Positions 7,315 to 15,200 of a DNA stretch of 15,625 bases are shown here, piece by piece. This DNA is from Desulfobulbaceae bacterium (GTDB taxonomy: Bacteria; Desulfobacterota; Desulfobulbia; Desulfobulbales; Desulfocapsaceae). Location: contig JAIRRG010000169.1 in the NCBI GenBank assembly GCA_031256095.1, positions 1 through 15,625 of the forward strand, in the 5' to 3' direction. How positions within the stretch are numbered: the first letter of the stretch is position 1; each line of letters starts with the position of its first letter. The position numbers and the translations under genes were made by a program. The notes under the pieces are model-generated. The model ran no database searches. It worked only from the letters and a program-made list of their open reading frames with translations, and was not told where the DNA came from.

Positions 7315-7417
7315 ATCAGCCGGGAGCTTGATCTGAGAGGACGCTATATGGCTGAGCGTTGTGTTTCGTGAATGTGGGGAATCAGCCGGGAGCTTGATTT
7401 GAGAGGGGGCTATATGG
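7315..7417. repeat. Partial tandem duplication of the hydrolase translation-start region
   Basis: A 37-base block beginning ATCAGCCGGGAGCTTGAT occurs at 7315-7351 and again at 7381-7417, 66 bases apart, with 34 of 37 positions equal. Each copy ends with a purine-rich ribosome-site-like stretch (GAGAGGACGC / GAGAGGGGGC) and TATATGG. The second ATG (7414) starts the hydrolase gene. The first (7348) opens a seven-codon reading frame that stops with TGA at 7369-7371, directly before another ATG at 7372. Confidence 0.85.
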
Positions 7418-7911
7418 GACAACTGGACGGGCGCCGCGACGCGGCCACCATTTTTCTGCATGACCTGGATTCATCGGGACGGGGCAATAAGGGCCGGTTT
7501 TTTCAGGAACATTTTCAGGATGTCTTCTGCCCTGATTTCAGCGGTGATCTGGAAAATCGTATGCGATTATTGAGAAAAATTGTCGGCGCCAGGGCTGGCC
7601 TGACCCTTGTTGGCTCGAGTTTCGGCGGCCTGATGGCCACCTGTCTGGCGATTGACCGGCCACAGGCGATTCGCCGCCTGATTCTTCTGGCCCCGGCCCT
7701 GAACATGGGCGGATTTCAACCGCCGCCGGGAAAAATCCACATACCAATACTTCTCGTCATTGGCCGCCGCGATACCGTGGCGCCGCCGCATCTGGTGTTG
7801 CCGCTGGCGCGGGCGAGTTTTGCCGCCGTCAAAATCCGCGAAGTCGACGACGACCATCAGTTGGCGGACACTTTTGCCAAAATGGATTGGCCGGGTCTGC
7901 TGGCACCATAA
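7414..7911 (+). CDS. Small alpha/beta-hydrolase (YqiA-like esterase/acyl hydrolase)
   Basis: The 165-residue product has the elements of a compact alpha/beta-hydrolase: a first strand ending in FLHDLDSSG (15-22) for the oxyanion hole, the nucleophile elbow GSSFGG with Ser69, an acid in GRRD (Asp120), and a late catalytic His148 in DDDHQL. It lacks room for a cap domain, similar to the short YqiA/UPF0227 esterases. The true substrate is unknown. Start 7414 is preferred because AGGGGG lies six bases before it. An in-frame ATG at 7372 would add 14 residues encoded by the duplicated block, so translation from there is possible but odd. The gene converges on the minus-strand racemase gene with only three bases between the stop codons, and no terminator fits between them. 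Confidence 0.82.
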   Translation: MGQLDGRRDAATIFLHDLDSSGRGNKGRFFQEHFQDVFCPDFSGDLENRMRLLRKIVGARAGLTLVGSSFGGLMATCLAIDRPQAIRRLILLAPALNMGGFQPPPGKIHIPILLVIGRRDTVAPPHLVLPLARASFAAVKIREVDDDHQLADTFAKMDWPGLLAP

Positions 7912-7914
7912 CCT

Positions 7915-9054
7915 TCATACCACACCGTCGGCGAAAAGCTGGTCGATTTCTTTGTCGCCATAGCCAAGCTCGCCAAGAATCTCGCGGGTATTTGCGCCAA
8001 AACTCACCGGCTGGCGGTACGGCGGTGCCGGTGTCCGGCTCAGTTTGATCGGGCTGGCGAAGGCAACGTTTTCCTGGCCGTCGGCGTGCTGGTGGCGGCA
8101 AAGCATGTCTCGCGCCGCGAACAGCGGCGAGGCGAAGACATCCGTGAGTGTAGTCACGGGGGCGTAACAGACATCAAGTTCGGTTAAAATCGTATCCCAC
8201 GCCGACAAATTTTTAGTCAGGAAAATTTCGCGGAAACGGGCGATGATCTCCAGCCGCCTGCCCTCGTCGAATTGCAGCGGCATATATTCAGTCAGGCCCA
8301 AACCTTGACAGAGATTGTTCCAGAAACGCGGCTCAAGGGCGGCCAAAGACAAACTGCGCCCGTCGGCGGTGGCGTACGTTGAGTAGCAGGCGTAACGGTG
8401 CGACAGAAGATGCTCGGAACGGCGCATTTCCAGACCCTTTTCTTGCCGCAGAATGGCCGGCAGCGTCATGAAGCCGAGCAGGCAGTCGGTCATGGAAATG
8501 TCGAGATACTGGCCTTGGCCGCTTTGACCGCGTTCGAGCAAAGCCAGGACAATGCCCATGGCCGCGTTCATGGCGCCAGCGATGTCGGCGATCTGTACCC
8601 CGGGGATCGACGGCGGCTCCTCCGGCGCGCCAATCAGATCCAACACTCCGGAGGCGCTTAAAAAATTGACATCGTGACCGCTACGGTCCCGATACGGCCC
8701 GGTCTGGCCGTAGCCGGTGATTGAGCAGTATATTATGCCAGGATTTATCTTGCTGACCGCGTCATAATCGACGCCAAGCCGCTTGGTGACGCCGGGCCGA
8801 AAGCCTTCGAGGACAACATCGCTTTTCGCCGCCAGGGTCAGAAAAATTTCCCTGCCCGCCGCCGATTTGAGATTCAGCGACATATGCCGTTTGTTGCGGT
8901 AGAGATCGGGATAAAACATATCATCAGCGAGAAATTTCCTGTCCTCGGCGGCAATCACCTCGGCGCCATGGTCGGCCAGCATCATGCTGCAATACGGCCC
9001 CGGCAGCAGCCGGGAAATATCCAGCACCCGGATTCCTTGCAATACGCCAGCCAT
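7915..9054 (-). CDS. CaiB/BaiF family III protein, alpha-methylacyl-CoA racemase-like
   Basis: The 379-residue product belongs to the family III CoA-transferases. Visible landmarks are the N-terminal LQGIRVLDISRLLPGPYCSM (5-24), the Ala-Asp-His-Gly CoA-binding loop (27-30), and RNKRHMSLNLK (53-63). The segment SITGYGQTGPYRDRSGHDVN (111-130) is followed by ADIAGA (156-161). His127 and Asp157 match the His/Asp acid-base pair of alpha-methylacyl-CoA racemase, which epimerises 2-methyl-branched acyl-CoAs, rather than only the lone Asp of formyl/carnitine CoA-transferases. Length fits the racemase (about 360-380). AAGGAGGT lies seven bases before ATG 9054; an in-frame ATG at 9108 adds 18 residues without a better site. 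With IcmF and the acyl-CoA ligase on the same strand it suggests branched-chain acyl-CoA processing. A CoA-transferase role remains possible. Confidence 0.85.
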   Translation of the reverse strand: MAGVLQGIRVLDISRLLPGPYCSMMLADHGAEVIAAEDRKFLADDMFYPDLYRNKRHMSLNLKSAAGREIFLTLAAKSDVVLEGFRPGVTKRLGVDYDAVSKINPGIIYCSITGYGQTGPYRDRSGHDVNFLSASGVLDLIGAPEEPPSIPGVQIADIAGAMNAAMGIVLALLERGQSGQGQYLDISMTDCLLGFMTLPAILRQEKGLEMRRSEHLLSHRYACYSTYATADGRSLSLAALEPRFWNNLCQGLGLTEYMPLQFDEGRRLEIIARFREIFLTKNLSAWDTILTELDVCYAPVTTLTDVFASPLFAARDMLCRHQHADGQENVAFASPIKLSRTPAPPYRQPVSFGANTREILGELGYGDKEIDQLFADGVV

Positions 9055-9139
9055 TTTGACAACCTCCTTGCTTTTAAGAGTGAAAGCTCCGCTTTTTTCA
9101 GCCGCCAAACGTTAATAGAGAAAAAGAGTCTTCCTCCAG

Positions 9140-9230
9140 ATGGTCAATATCCTGGGCGCGCGGATAGCCGCCATCCGACAACATGGCCGATTGTTCCGAA
9201 TTTTTCAGGTAGCCTTCGGTCAGTCATGAG
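9140..9230 (-). pseudogene. Degenerate fragment of an acyl-CoA ligase gene
   Basis: Read on the minus strand this piece gives LTEGYLKNSEQSAMLSDGGY followed by PRAQDIDH, which lines up with residues about 399-425 of the acyl-CoA ligase encoded at 10336-11973 (LTQGYLKNPEQSAMLWDGGY, then LHTEDIGH). The DNA match to 10698-10788 is plain over about 90 bases with scattered differences. Nothing before or after continues the match. The conserved Thr-Glu-Asp of the ligase motif has drifted to Ala-Gln-Asp. It is a relic of a lost paralogue or of a partial duplication. Confidence 0.85.
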
Positions 9231-9258
9231 CCGCCGCGCAAGAGCTTGGCAACACACT

Positions 9259-10176
9259 TCACTTGCCTGCTGGCTTGCTGGATTCGTTCGAAGTTTGCGG
9301 CGTCTGTCTCTCTTGCTTGCTCAACGGGTCGATCACGCTATCGATGATGACGGGCAGCTTGTCCGACCACTCTTTTCCGAACAGCTCACGGTAAGCGGAC
9401 CCGCAAGCCGAGGATAAATGTTCTTTGCTTATACTCTTGTCCTCTCCGTCACGCCATGCGGGGGGCCAAGCGGCTATTGCCTGGCAGCGATCCTTCAATA
9501 TATTCAGGTCGGGCTGGCGCCCGGCAATACCTCGGTAGCGCAAGATCATGAGATTTTTCTGGATTGATTTGGCAATATCGTTGTCATAGTAGCCGCCGTT
9601 ACGGTAGTGGCCGTGACGGTCCGTAGCGCCAAACTCGCTCGCTTCTAATCCTTCGACGATGCGTGGATCCGTGGACCAGGCAGCGGCCTGGCGCAAGAGA
9701 GAATCCGCCCGCGCCGGGTCGGATTGCATCAGACTCTCGCCTTTTCTAAGATAGGCAACCATCAAGGCGGGAATTTGGGCAGGCCGCGGGTCTTTGCCCC
9801 ACCAGGCAATGACCAGGTCAACACCGTGCCAGTAGACCTCCCGCTGTCGCTGTTCCTCAGCATTGGCTGAAACCAAAGGCACATCGCAGCCAATAACGCA
9901 GGCGGCGACAGTTGCCGGGTCTTCGGCCTGTAAGAGCCGCCAGTTTTCGGCGCGCGCTTCATTGTTATATTTATTTAGACTATGCTCATCCACGGCCTTG
10001 GATATCAAAACGGCGGGCACCCAGACAGGCGCTAAAAGCACCACTCCAGCTGCGACAGCTACGCACTCTCCGGTGGAGGAGAAAAAAAAATCAGGTTTAC
10101 ATCCACAGCCGCTTACGGCCAGCGCGCATAACAGCGATGCCGCCCATTTGCCAATTTGAGTTAGCCTGTTGGTCAT
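9259..10176 (-). CDS. Predicted lipoprotein of unknown function
   Basis: I do not recognise this 305-residue protein. It starts with a short positively charged end and a hydrophobic stretch that finishes in the lipobox VSGC, with Cys24 as the lipidation site, so it should be anchored in the inner or outer membrane facing the periplasm. A second hydrophobic segment (about 40-60, VAVAAGVVLLAPVWVPAVLI) may span or lie in the membrane. Extra cysteines flank it and more occur in the VIGCD and SSACGS segments, allowing disulfides. The rest looks helical and soluble; the part from about residue 150, with GESLMQSDPARADSLLRQAA, resembles a TPR/SEL1-like helix pair only loosely. AGGAGAG lies about six bases before ATG 10176; an in-frame ATG at 10248 would bury the signal peptide. 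It stands alone between acyl-CoA genes with no obvious link. Confidence 0.8.
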   Translation of the reverse strand: MTNRLTQIGKWAASLLCALAVSGCGCKPDFFFSSTGECVAVAAGVVLLAPVWVPAVLISKAVDEHSLNKYNNEARAENWRLLQAEDPATVAACVIGCDVPLVSANAEEQRQREVYWHGVDLVIAWWGKDPRPAQIPALMVAYLRKGESLMQSDPARADSLLRQAAAWSTDPRIVEGLEASEFGATDRHGHYRNGGYYDNDIAKSIQKNLMILRYRGIAGRQPDLNILKDRCQAIAAWPPAWRDGEDKSISKEHLSSACGSAYRELFGKEWSDKLPVIIDSVIDPLSKQERQTPQTSNESSKPAGK

Positions 10177-10335
10177 GTTTCTCTCCTCTAAAAAGATTTG
10201 CAAGTTAAAGGGATAATTCCCCAGATAAGGCGGGAGCGCCGTTGGCAAACGCCGAAGACAGGAGGCGATGCCATGGAGGCCATCGCTTATCGTGAACCAC
10301 AGCGAGAACGGCGCGCTTGCCCCTGTATCATGATT

Positions 10336-11973
10336 TCAAGCTTCATAGTCGCGGCGCATCGCCCGTTTGTTCAGTTTGCCGACGCTGGTCTTGGTCAGCT
10401 CCTCAACAAACTCAATACGCTCAATGATGCCGAAGCGGGAGATTTTTCCCGCCGCTGCCGCTTCCTCGAAAATTTTCCGCAGATCGGCATCGGTGACCTC
10501 GGCCCCTGGTTTTTTCACCACCAGGGCCATCGGGCGTTCGCCCCACTTGTCATCTTTGATGGAAATGACCGCCGCTTCCGCCACCGCCGGGTGGGCGGAG
10601 ATCATGTTTTCGAGAGTCAGCGACGACAGCCATTCGCCGCCGGTTTTAATCACATCTTTAATGCGGTCGGTAACTTGCAGCCAGCCGCTTTCATCAATGT
10701 GACCAATATCCTCGGTGTGCAGATAGCCGCCATCCCACAGCATGGCCGATTGCTCCGGATTTTTCAAATAGCCTTGGGTCAGCCATGGCGAACGGAGCAG
10801 CACCTCGCCGGTGCTCTTGCCGTCGTGGGCGATATCTTCCATCTCGGGATTGACGACACGGATTTCAACGAGGGGCAGCGGCAGACCGGTTTTACAGCGC
10901 AGAGCGGTATCCCGCTCGCCGCCGATTTCCTGCCGCGGCAAGCCCGCCAAGGTAATCAATGGGCAGGTCTCCGACATGCCATATCCCGTAAAGACGTCGA
11001 TGCCCCGCGCTTTGGCCGATTCCGCCAAGGCCGGCGACATGGCCGAGCCGCCGATGATTATCTTCCAGCCGCGCAAATCAACATCGGCGCTTTTCGGATA
11101 GCAGAGGAGCATTTGCAGAATGGTCGGGACGCAGTGGGAAAAGGTAACACCTTCACGCTCTTTAAGTTTGAGAAGGGTGTCGGGCAGATAGCGCCCCGGA
11201 TAGACCTGCTTGACCCCGGCCAGCGTGGCGATATAAGGCATGCCCCAGGCGTGGACGTGGAACATCGGCGTCATCGGCATATACACCTCGTCGCGGTGCA
11301 GGCCGCCCTGTTGTGGAGCCAGCAAAGCCAAAGCCGCCAAGCCGCTCAGCGTGTGCAGCACCAGTTGCCGGTGGGAAAAGTACACGCCTTTGGGCAGGCC
11401 GGTGGTGCCGGTGGTGTAAAAGGTGGTGGCGCGGGTGTTTTCGTCGAATTCCGGGAAATCGTAGCTGGCGGCGGCACTTGCCAACAGCGCTTCGTATTCG
11501 CCGGCGAAGCCTTCCGGCAGGGCTTCGTCCTCGTCATGCTCCAGGACGACGAAGTGTTTGACGGTTTGCAGCTCCTTGCCAATGGCGGCGATGATCGGCA
11601 GAAAGACGCGGTTGACCAGCACCACATCGGCTTCGGCGTGATTCAGGGTATAAAGGATCTGTTCGTGCGACAGGCGGACGTTGACGGTTTGCAAGACCGC
11701 GCCCATCATCGGCACGGCGAAGAAGCATTCGAGATAACGGTGGCTGTCCCAATCCATTACCGCCACGGTATCGCCAAACCGCACGCCCAAGTCATGCAAG
11801 GTATGAGCCAGGCGATGGAGACGCGCGAAAAAATCGCGATAACGGTAGCGCATGACATCGGCGTAGACAATTTCCTGATCTTGGGCCACGGCCCGTGGCC
11901 GATGCAGCAACTGCCCAATCAGGAGGGGAAAAGCGTAGGCGTTTTCAACGGGTTCAATCGATACAGGGGACAT
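10336..11973 (-). CDS. AMP-forming fatty acyl-CoA ligase
   Basis: The 545-residue product activates a carboxylic acid with ATP to an acyl-adenylate and then forms the CoA thioester. ANL-superfamily motifs are complete: YTTGTTGLPKG (186-196, ATP phosphate loop), GYGMSET (330-336), HTEDIG (419-424, in place of the commoner TGD), DRIKDVIKTGGEW (436-448, hinge and CoA side), and KTSVGKLNKR with catalytic Lys533 near the end. The overall pattern, including the MTPMFHVHAWGMPY segment, matches medium/long-chain fatty acyl-CoA synthetases of the AlkK/FadD3-like group; chain length cannot be read from sequence. AAAGGAG lies about eight bases before ATG 11973, supporting this start. It lies downstream of icmF on the same strand after a 254-base hairpin-rich spacer, and probably supplies acyl-CoA to the mutase/racemase route (inference). 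A decayed partial copy lies at 9140-9230. Confidence 0.93.
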   Translation of the reverse strand: MSPVSIEPVENAYAFPLLIGQLLHRPRAVAQDQEIVYADVMRYRYRDFFARLHRLAHTLHDLGVRFGDTVAVMDWDSHRYLECFFAVPMMGAVLQTVNVRLSHEQILYTLNHAEADVVLVNRVFLPIIAAIGKELQTVKHFVVLEHDEDEALPEGFAGEYEALLASAAASYDFPEFDENTRATTFYTTGTTGLPKGVYFSHRQLVLHTLSGLAALALLAPQQGGLHRDEVYMPMTPMFHVHAWGMPYIATLAGVKQVYPGRYLPDTLLKLKEREGVTFSHCVPTILQMLLCYPKSADVDLRGWKIIIGGSAMSPALAESAKARGIDVFTGYGMSETCPLITLAGLPRQEIGGERDTALRCKTGLPLPLVEIRVVNPEMEDIAHDGKSTGEVLLRSPWLTQGYLKNPEQSAMLWDGGYLHTEDIGHIDESGWLQVTDRIKDVIKTGGEWLSSLTLENMISAHPAVAEAAVISIKDDKWGERPMALVVKKPGAEVTDADLRKIFEEAAAAGKISRFGIIERIEFVEELTKTSVGKLNKRAMRRDYEA

Positions 11974-12069
11974 ATGAGTTCTCCTTTGGTTTGAGGTGGC
12001 AGCGAGTCATGCATAAATGGGTTAAATCAGCGACAAGAGGCATGAACAAAGACACACCAGCAAGCCATC

Positions 12070-12155
12070 GCCAAGCGCCAATCACGGCGGCGATCCTGAC
12101 TTTTGGAGATTACCGCTATTGGCGTTTGGCCATGACGCTGATTTTTGGCGTCATG
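12070..12155. repeat. Nested palindromes in the icmF/acyl-CoA ligase spacer
   Basis: Two inverted repeats lie back to back. GCCAAGCGCCAAT (12070-12082) pairs with ATTGGCGTTTGGC (12118-12130), 12 of 13 positions. Then CATGACGC (12131-12138) pairs perfectly with GCGTCATG (12148-12155) around a T-rich loop. Within 11974-12227 there is no credible gene, so this spacer is mainly structure-forming sequence. It could be a transcript-stabilising element, a mobile-element scar or a regulatory leader for the ligase gene. Confidence 0.6.
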
Positions 12156-12189
12156 CCTGACGTTTTAAATTTTCGTTGTTGTTTGCTTT

Positions 12190-12220
12190 AAGGGGACGGA
12201 AATACGCCTTCCGTCCCCTT
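12190..12220. terminator. Strong hairpin just after the icmF stop
   Basis: A perfect 12-bp stem (AAGGGGACGGAA/TTCCGTCCCCTT) with a 7-base loop lies 8-38 bases past the icmF stop codon, read on the minus strand. It should terminate or stabilise the icmF transcript, although the following bases (AAAGCAAAC on the minus strand) lack a U tract. The AAGGGGAC...GTCCCCTT form also recalls dispersed palindromes in deltaproteobacterial genomes, so a repeat-family origin is possible. Confidence 0.5.
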
Positions 12221-12227
12221 GCCTTCT

Positions 12228-15200
12228 TTACATATTCCTGCGGTATTTGCCGCCGACTTCATACAGGGCGCCGGTGATCTGCCCGAGGCTGCAATGGCGG
12301 ACGGTATCCATCATCTCGGCAAAGATGTTGCCGCCGGACAGAGCCACCTCTTTCAGTCGCCGCAGGGCCGCCGGCGCTTCGCTGGTATGACGCTTCTGGA
12401 AATCGGCCAGCCGTGCCAACTGCGACTGCTTTTCCTCATCAGTGGCGCGGGCCAGTTCCAGCCTGGCCGTTTCGGCCACGGCGTCGTGCTCCGGGTTACG
12501 GAAGGTATTGACGCCGATGATCGGATAGTCGCCGGTATGCTTCAAGTGTTCGTAGTAGATGGATTCTTCCTGAATCTTGCCGCGCTGAAAACCGGTTTCC
12601 ATCGCCCCGAGCACGCCGCCGCGCTCGGTGATCTGGTCAAATAGGGCGAGAACGGCCTCCTCGACCAGATCGGTCAGGTCGTCAACGATGAAGCTGCCCT
12701 GATTCATATTCTCATTTTTCGCCAGGCCCCACTCGCGGTTTATAATCAACTGAATCGCCAGGGCGCGGCGCACCGATTCGCCGCTTGGCGTGGTGATCGC
12801 CTCATCGAAGGCGTTGGTGTGCAGGCTGTTGCAGTTGTCGTAAATGGCGCATAAAGCCTGCAAGGTGGTGCGGATATCGTTGAACTGAATCTCCTGGCTG
12901 TGCAGCGACCGCCCGGAAGTCTGGATGTGGTATTTCAGCCGCTGCGATTCCTTGTTGGCGCCGTATTTGTCGCGCATGGCCACCGCCCAGATGCGCCGGG
13001 CGACACGGCCAATGACCGTGTATTCCGGGTCCATGCCGTTACTAAAGAAAAACGACAGGTTGGGCGCAATCTGGTCGATATGCAGGCCACGGGCCAGATA
13101 GTATTCGACGTAGGTAAAACCATTCGAGAGAGTGAGGGCCAATTGCGTAATTGGGTTGGCCCCGGCCTCGGCGATGTGGTAACCGGAAATCGACACCGAG
13201 TAGAAATTGCCCACCTGATTGGCGACGAAGTATTCCTGGATGTCGCCCATCATCCTCAGGGCGAAATCGATTGAGAAGATGCAGGTATTCTGGCCCTGAT
13301 CCTCTTTCAAAATGTCGGCCTGAACGGTGCCGCGGACATTTTTCAAAACTCCCGCGCGGATGTCCGCCTCTTCCGCTGGCTCGGCGGCGCGGCCCTTTTC
13401 CTCGCGGAATTTGTCCAGTTGCTGGTCGATGGCCGTATTCATGAACATGGCCAGGATGATCGGCGCCGGACCGTTGATGGTCATGGAGACGGAAGTCGTC
13501 GGCAGGCAGAGGTCGAAACCGCCGTACAAAACCTTCATATCGTCAAGCGTGCAGATGCTGACGCCGGAGGTGCCGATCTTGCCGTAAATATCCGGGCGGA
13601 GATCTGGATCCCAGCCGTACAGCGTCGCCGAATCGAAGGCGGTGGACAGCCTCTTGGCGGCGTAGTTGGCCGACACCAGCTTGAAGCGGCGGTTGGTTTG
13701 GGCCGGGCCGCCTTCGCCGGCGAACATGCGGGTTGGGTCTTCGCCGGTGCGTTTCAGCGGGAAAACACCGCCGGTGTAAGGGAAAAATCCCGGCAGGTTT
13801 TCCCGGCGCAGCCAACTGTAGATGTCGCCCTCGTCATGGAAACGCGGCAGCGAGATTTTCGGGATTTTTGAGTGGGCCAGCGATTCGGTATAGAGCGGCA
13901 CGCGAATTTCCTTGCCGCGCACGGTATAGATATAGTCGTTGCCGGAATACTGCTTTTTCACTTCCATCCAGGAAGCCGCCAGCTTTTCCGTCTCCGGCAT
14001 GACCTGTGGGCCAAGCGTGTCGGCCAGGTTGAAAAGGGTGGCCATGGCTTCCTCGTTGCCGTCCGGGCGGGTTTCGCGGATGATCTCCGCCGCCGTCAGC
14101 AGATGTTTTTTCCGGCGCAGCGCCGCCGCCTGCTGGACGGTGGTTTTGTGGTATTTGCGCACGCTTTCCGAAATTTCGGCGAGATAGCGCACGCGCTCGC
14201 CAGGGATGACGATCGTCTTCGACGACGAGGTTTTGCCCGCCGGGCGCGGCAGCTTCGAGGTCAGTTTCAGCTTGGTTTTCACCGCCAGCGTGTCAATGAG
14301 GCCGTGATACAGGGCGGTGACGCCGTCGTCGTTGAACTTCGAGGCGATGGTGCCGTAGACCGGCAGGTCTTCATCCTTGGCGTCAAATATCTTGCGGTTG
14401 CGCTTCACCTGTTTGCGAATATCGCGCAGGGCGTCTTCACCGCCGCGCTTTTCAAACTTGTTGACGACGATGATGTCGGCGTAATCGAGCATATCAATCT
14501 TTTCCAGCTGCGAGGCGGCGCCGAACTCGCTGGTCATGACGTACATCGAAATATCGGCGACATCGGTGATTTGCGAATCGCCCTGACCGATGCCGGCTGT
14601 TTCGGCAAAGATCAGGTCAAAACCGGCGGCCTTGGCCACCGCCACCGCCTCCGGCAGGGCCTCGGCCACCTCGGTCGACGAATCGCGGGTAGCCAGGCTG
14701 CGCATATAGATGCGCGAAGAGGCGCCGATGGCGTTCATGCGGATGCGGTCGCCAAGCAGGGCGCCGCCGCTTTTGCGGCGCGAGGGGTCACAGCAGATGA
14801 CGGCGATGCGGATACCGTCAATATCGTGCAAAAAGCGCAACAGGATTTCATCGGTAAGCGACGATTTGCCAGCGCCGCCGGTGCCGGTGAAGCCGATGAC
14901 CGGCGGATTGTGCCGGTCGATTAAGGGCTTGAGCCGCGCCATGAGAGCCGCCAGGTTTTCTCCCTTGCCCGCCTTGGCCTCGGTCTTGGCTTCGGCCTTG
15001 GCCTGCTGCACGGCGGTGATGAAACCGGAAACCTCGCTGAAATTGTCGGCATTGAGCTTGTCCGTGTTCAGCGTGTGATACGGCAGCGTCGAAAAATCAA
15101 TTTGACTGACCAGATGATTGATCATGCCCTGGAGGCCGAGCATTGCCCCATCCTCCGGCGAGTAAATTTTGCAGACGCCGTAGGCTTCCAAATCCTTGAT

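Noticed and set aside
10264..10296. Imperfect palindrome GCGATGCC...GGCCATCGC upstream of the lipoprotein gene
   Set aside because: Arms are short and need a bulge to pair, and the position does not fit a clear terminator or operator.
10198..11994. A 598-codon plus-strand frame opposite the acyl-CoA ligase
   Set aside because: The length is striking, but the minus strand carries a complete ANL-motif enzyme with a good ribosome site. The plus frame has no recognisable motif and is the complement of strongly biased codons.
13872..14924. A 350-codon plus-strand frame opposite icmF
   Set aside because: Antisense to the G domain and linker of IcmF, with Arg/His/Gly-rich content and no motif; taken as a shadow frame.
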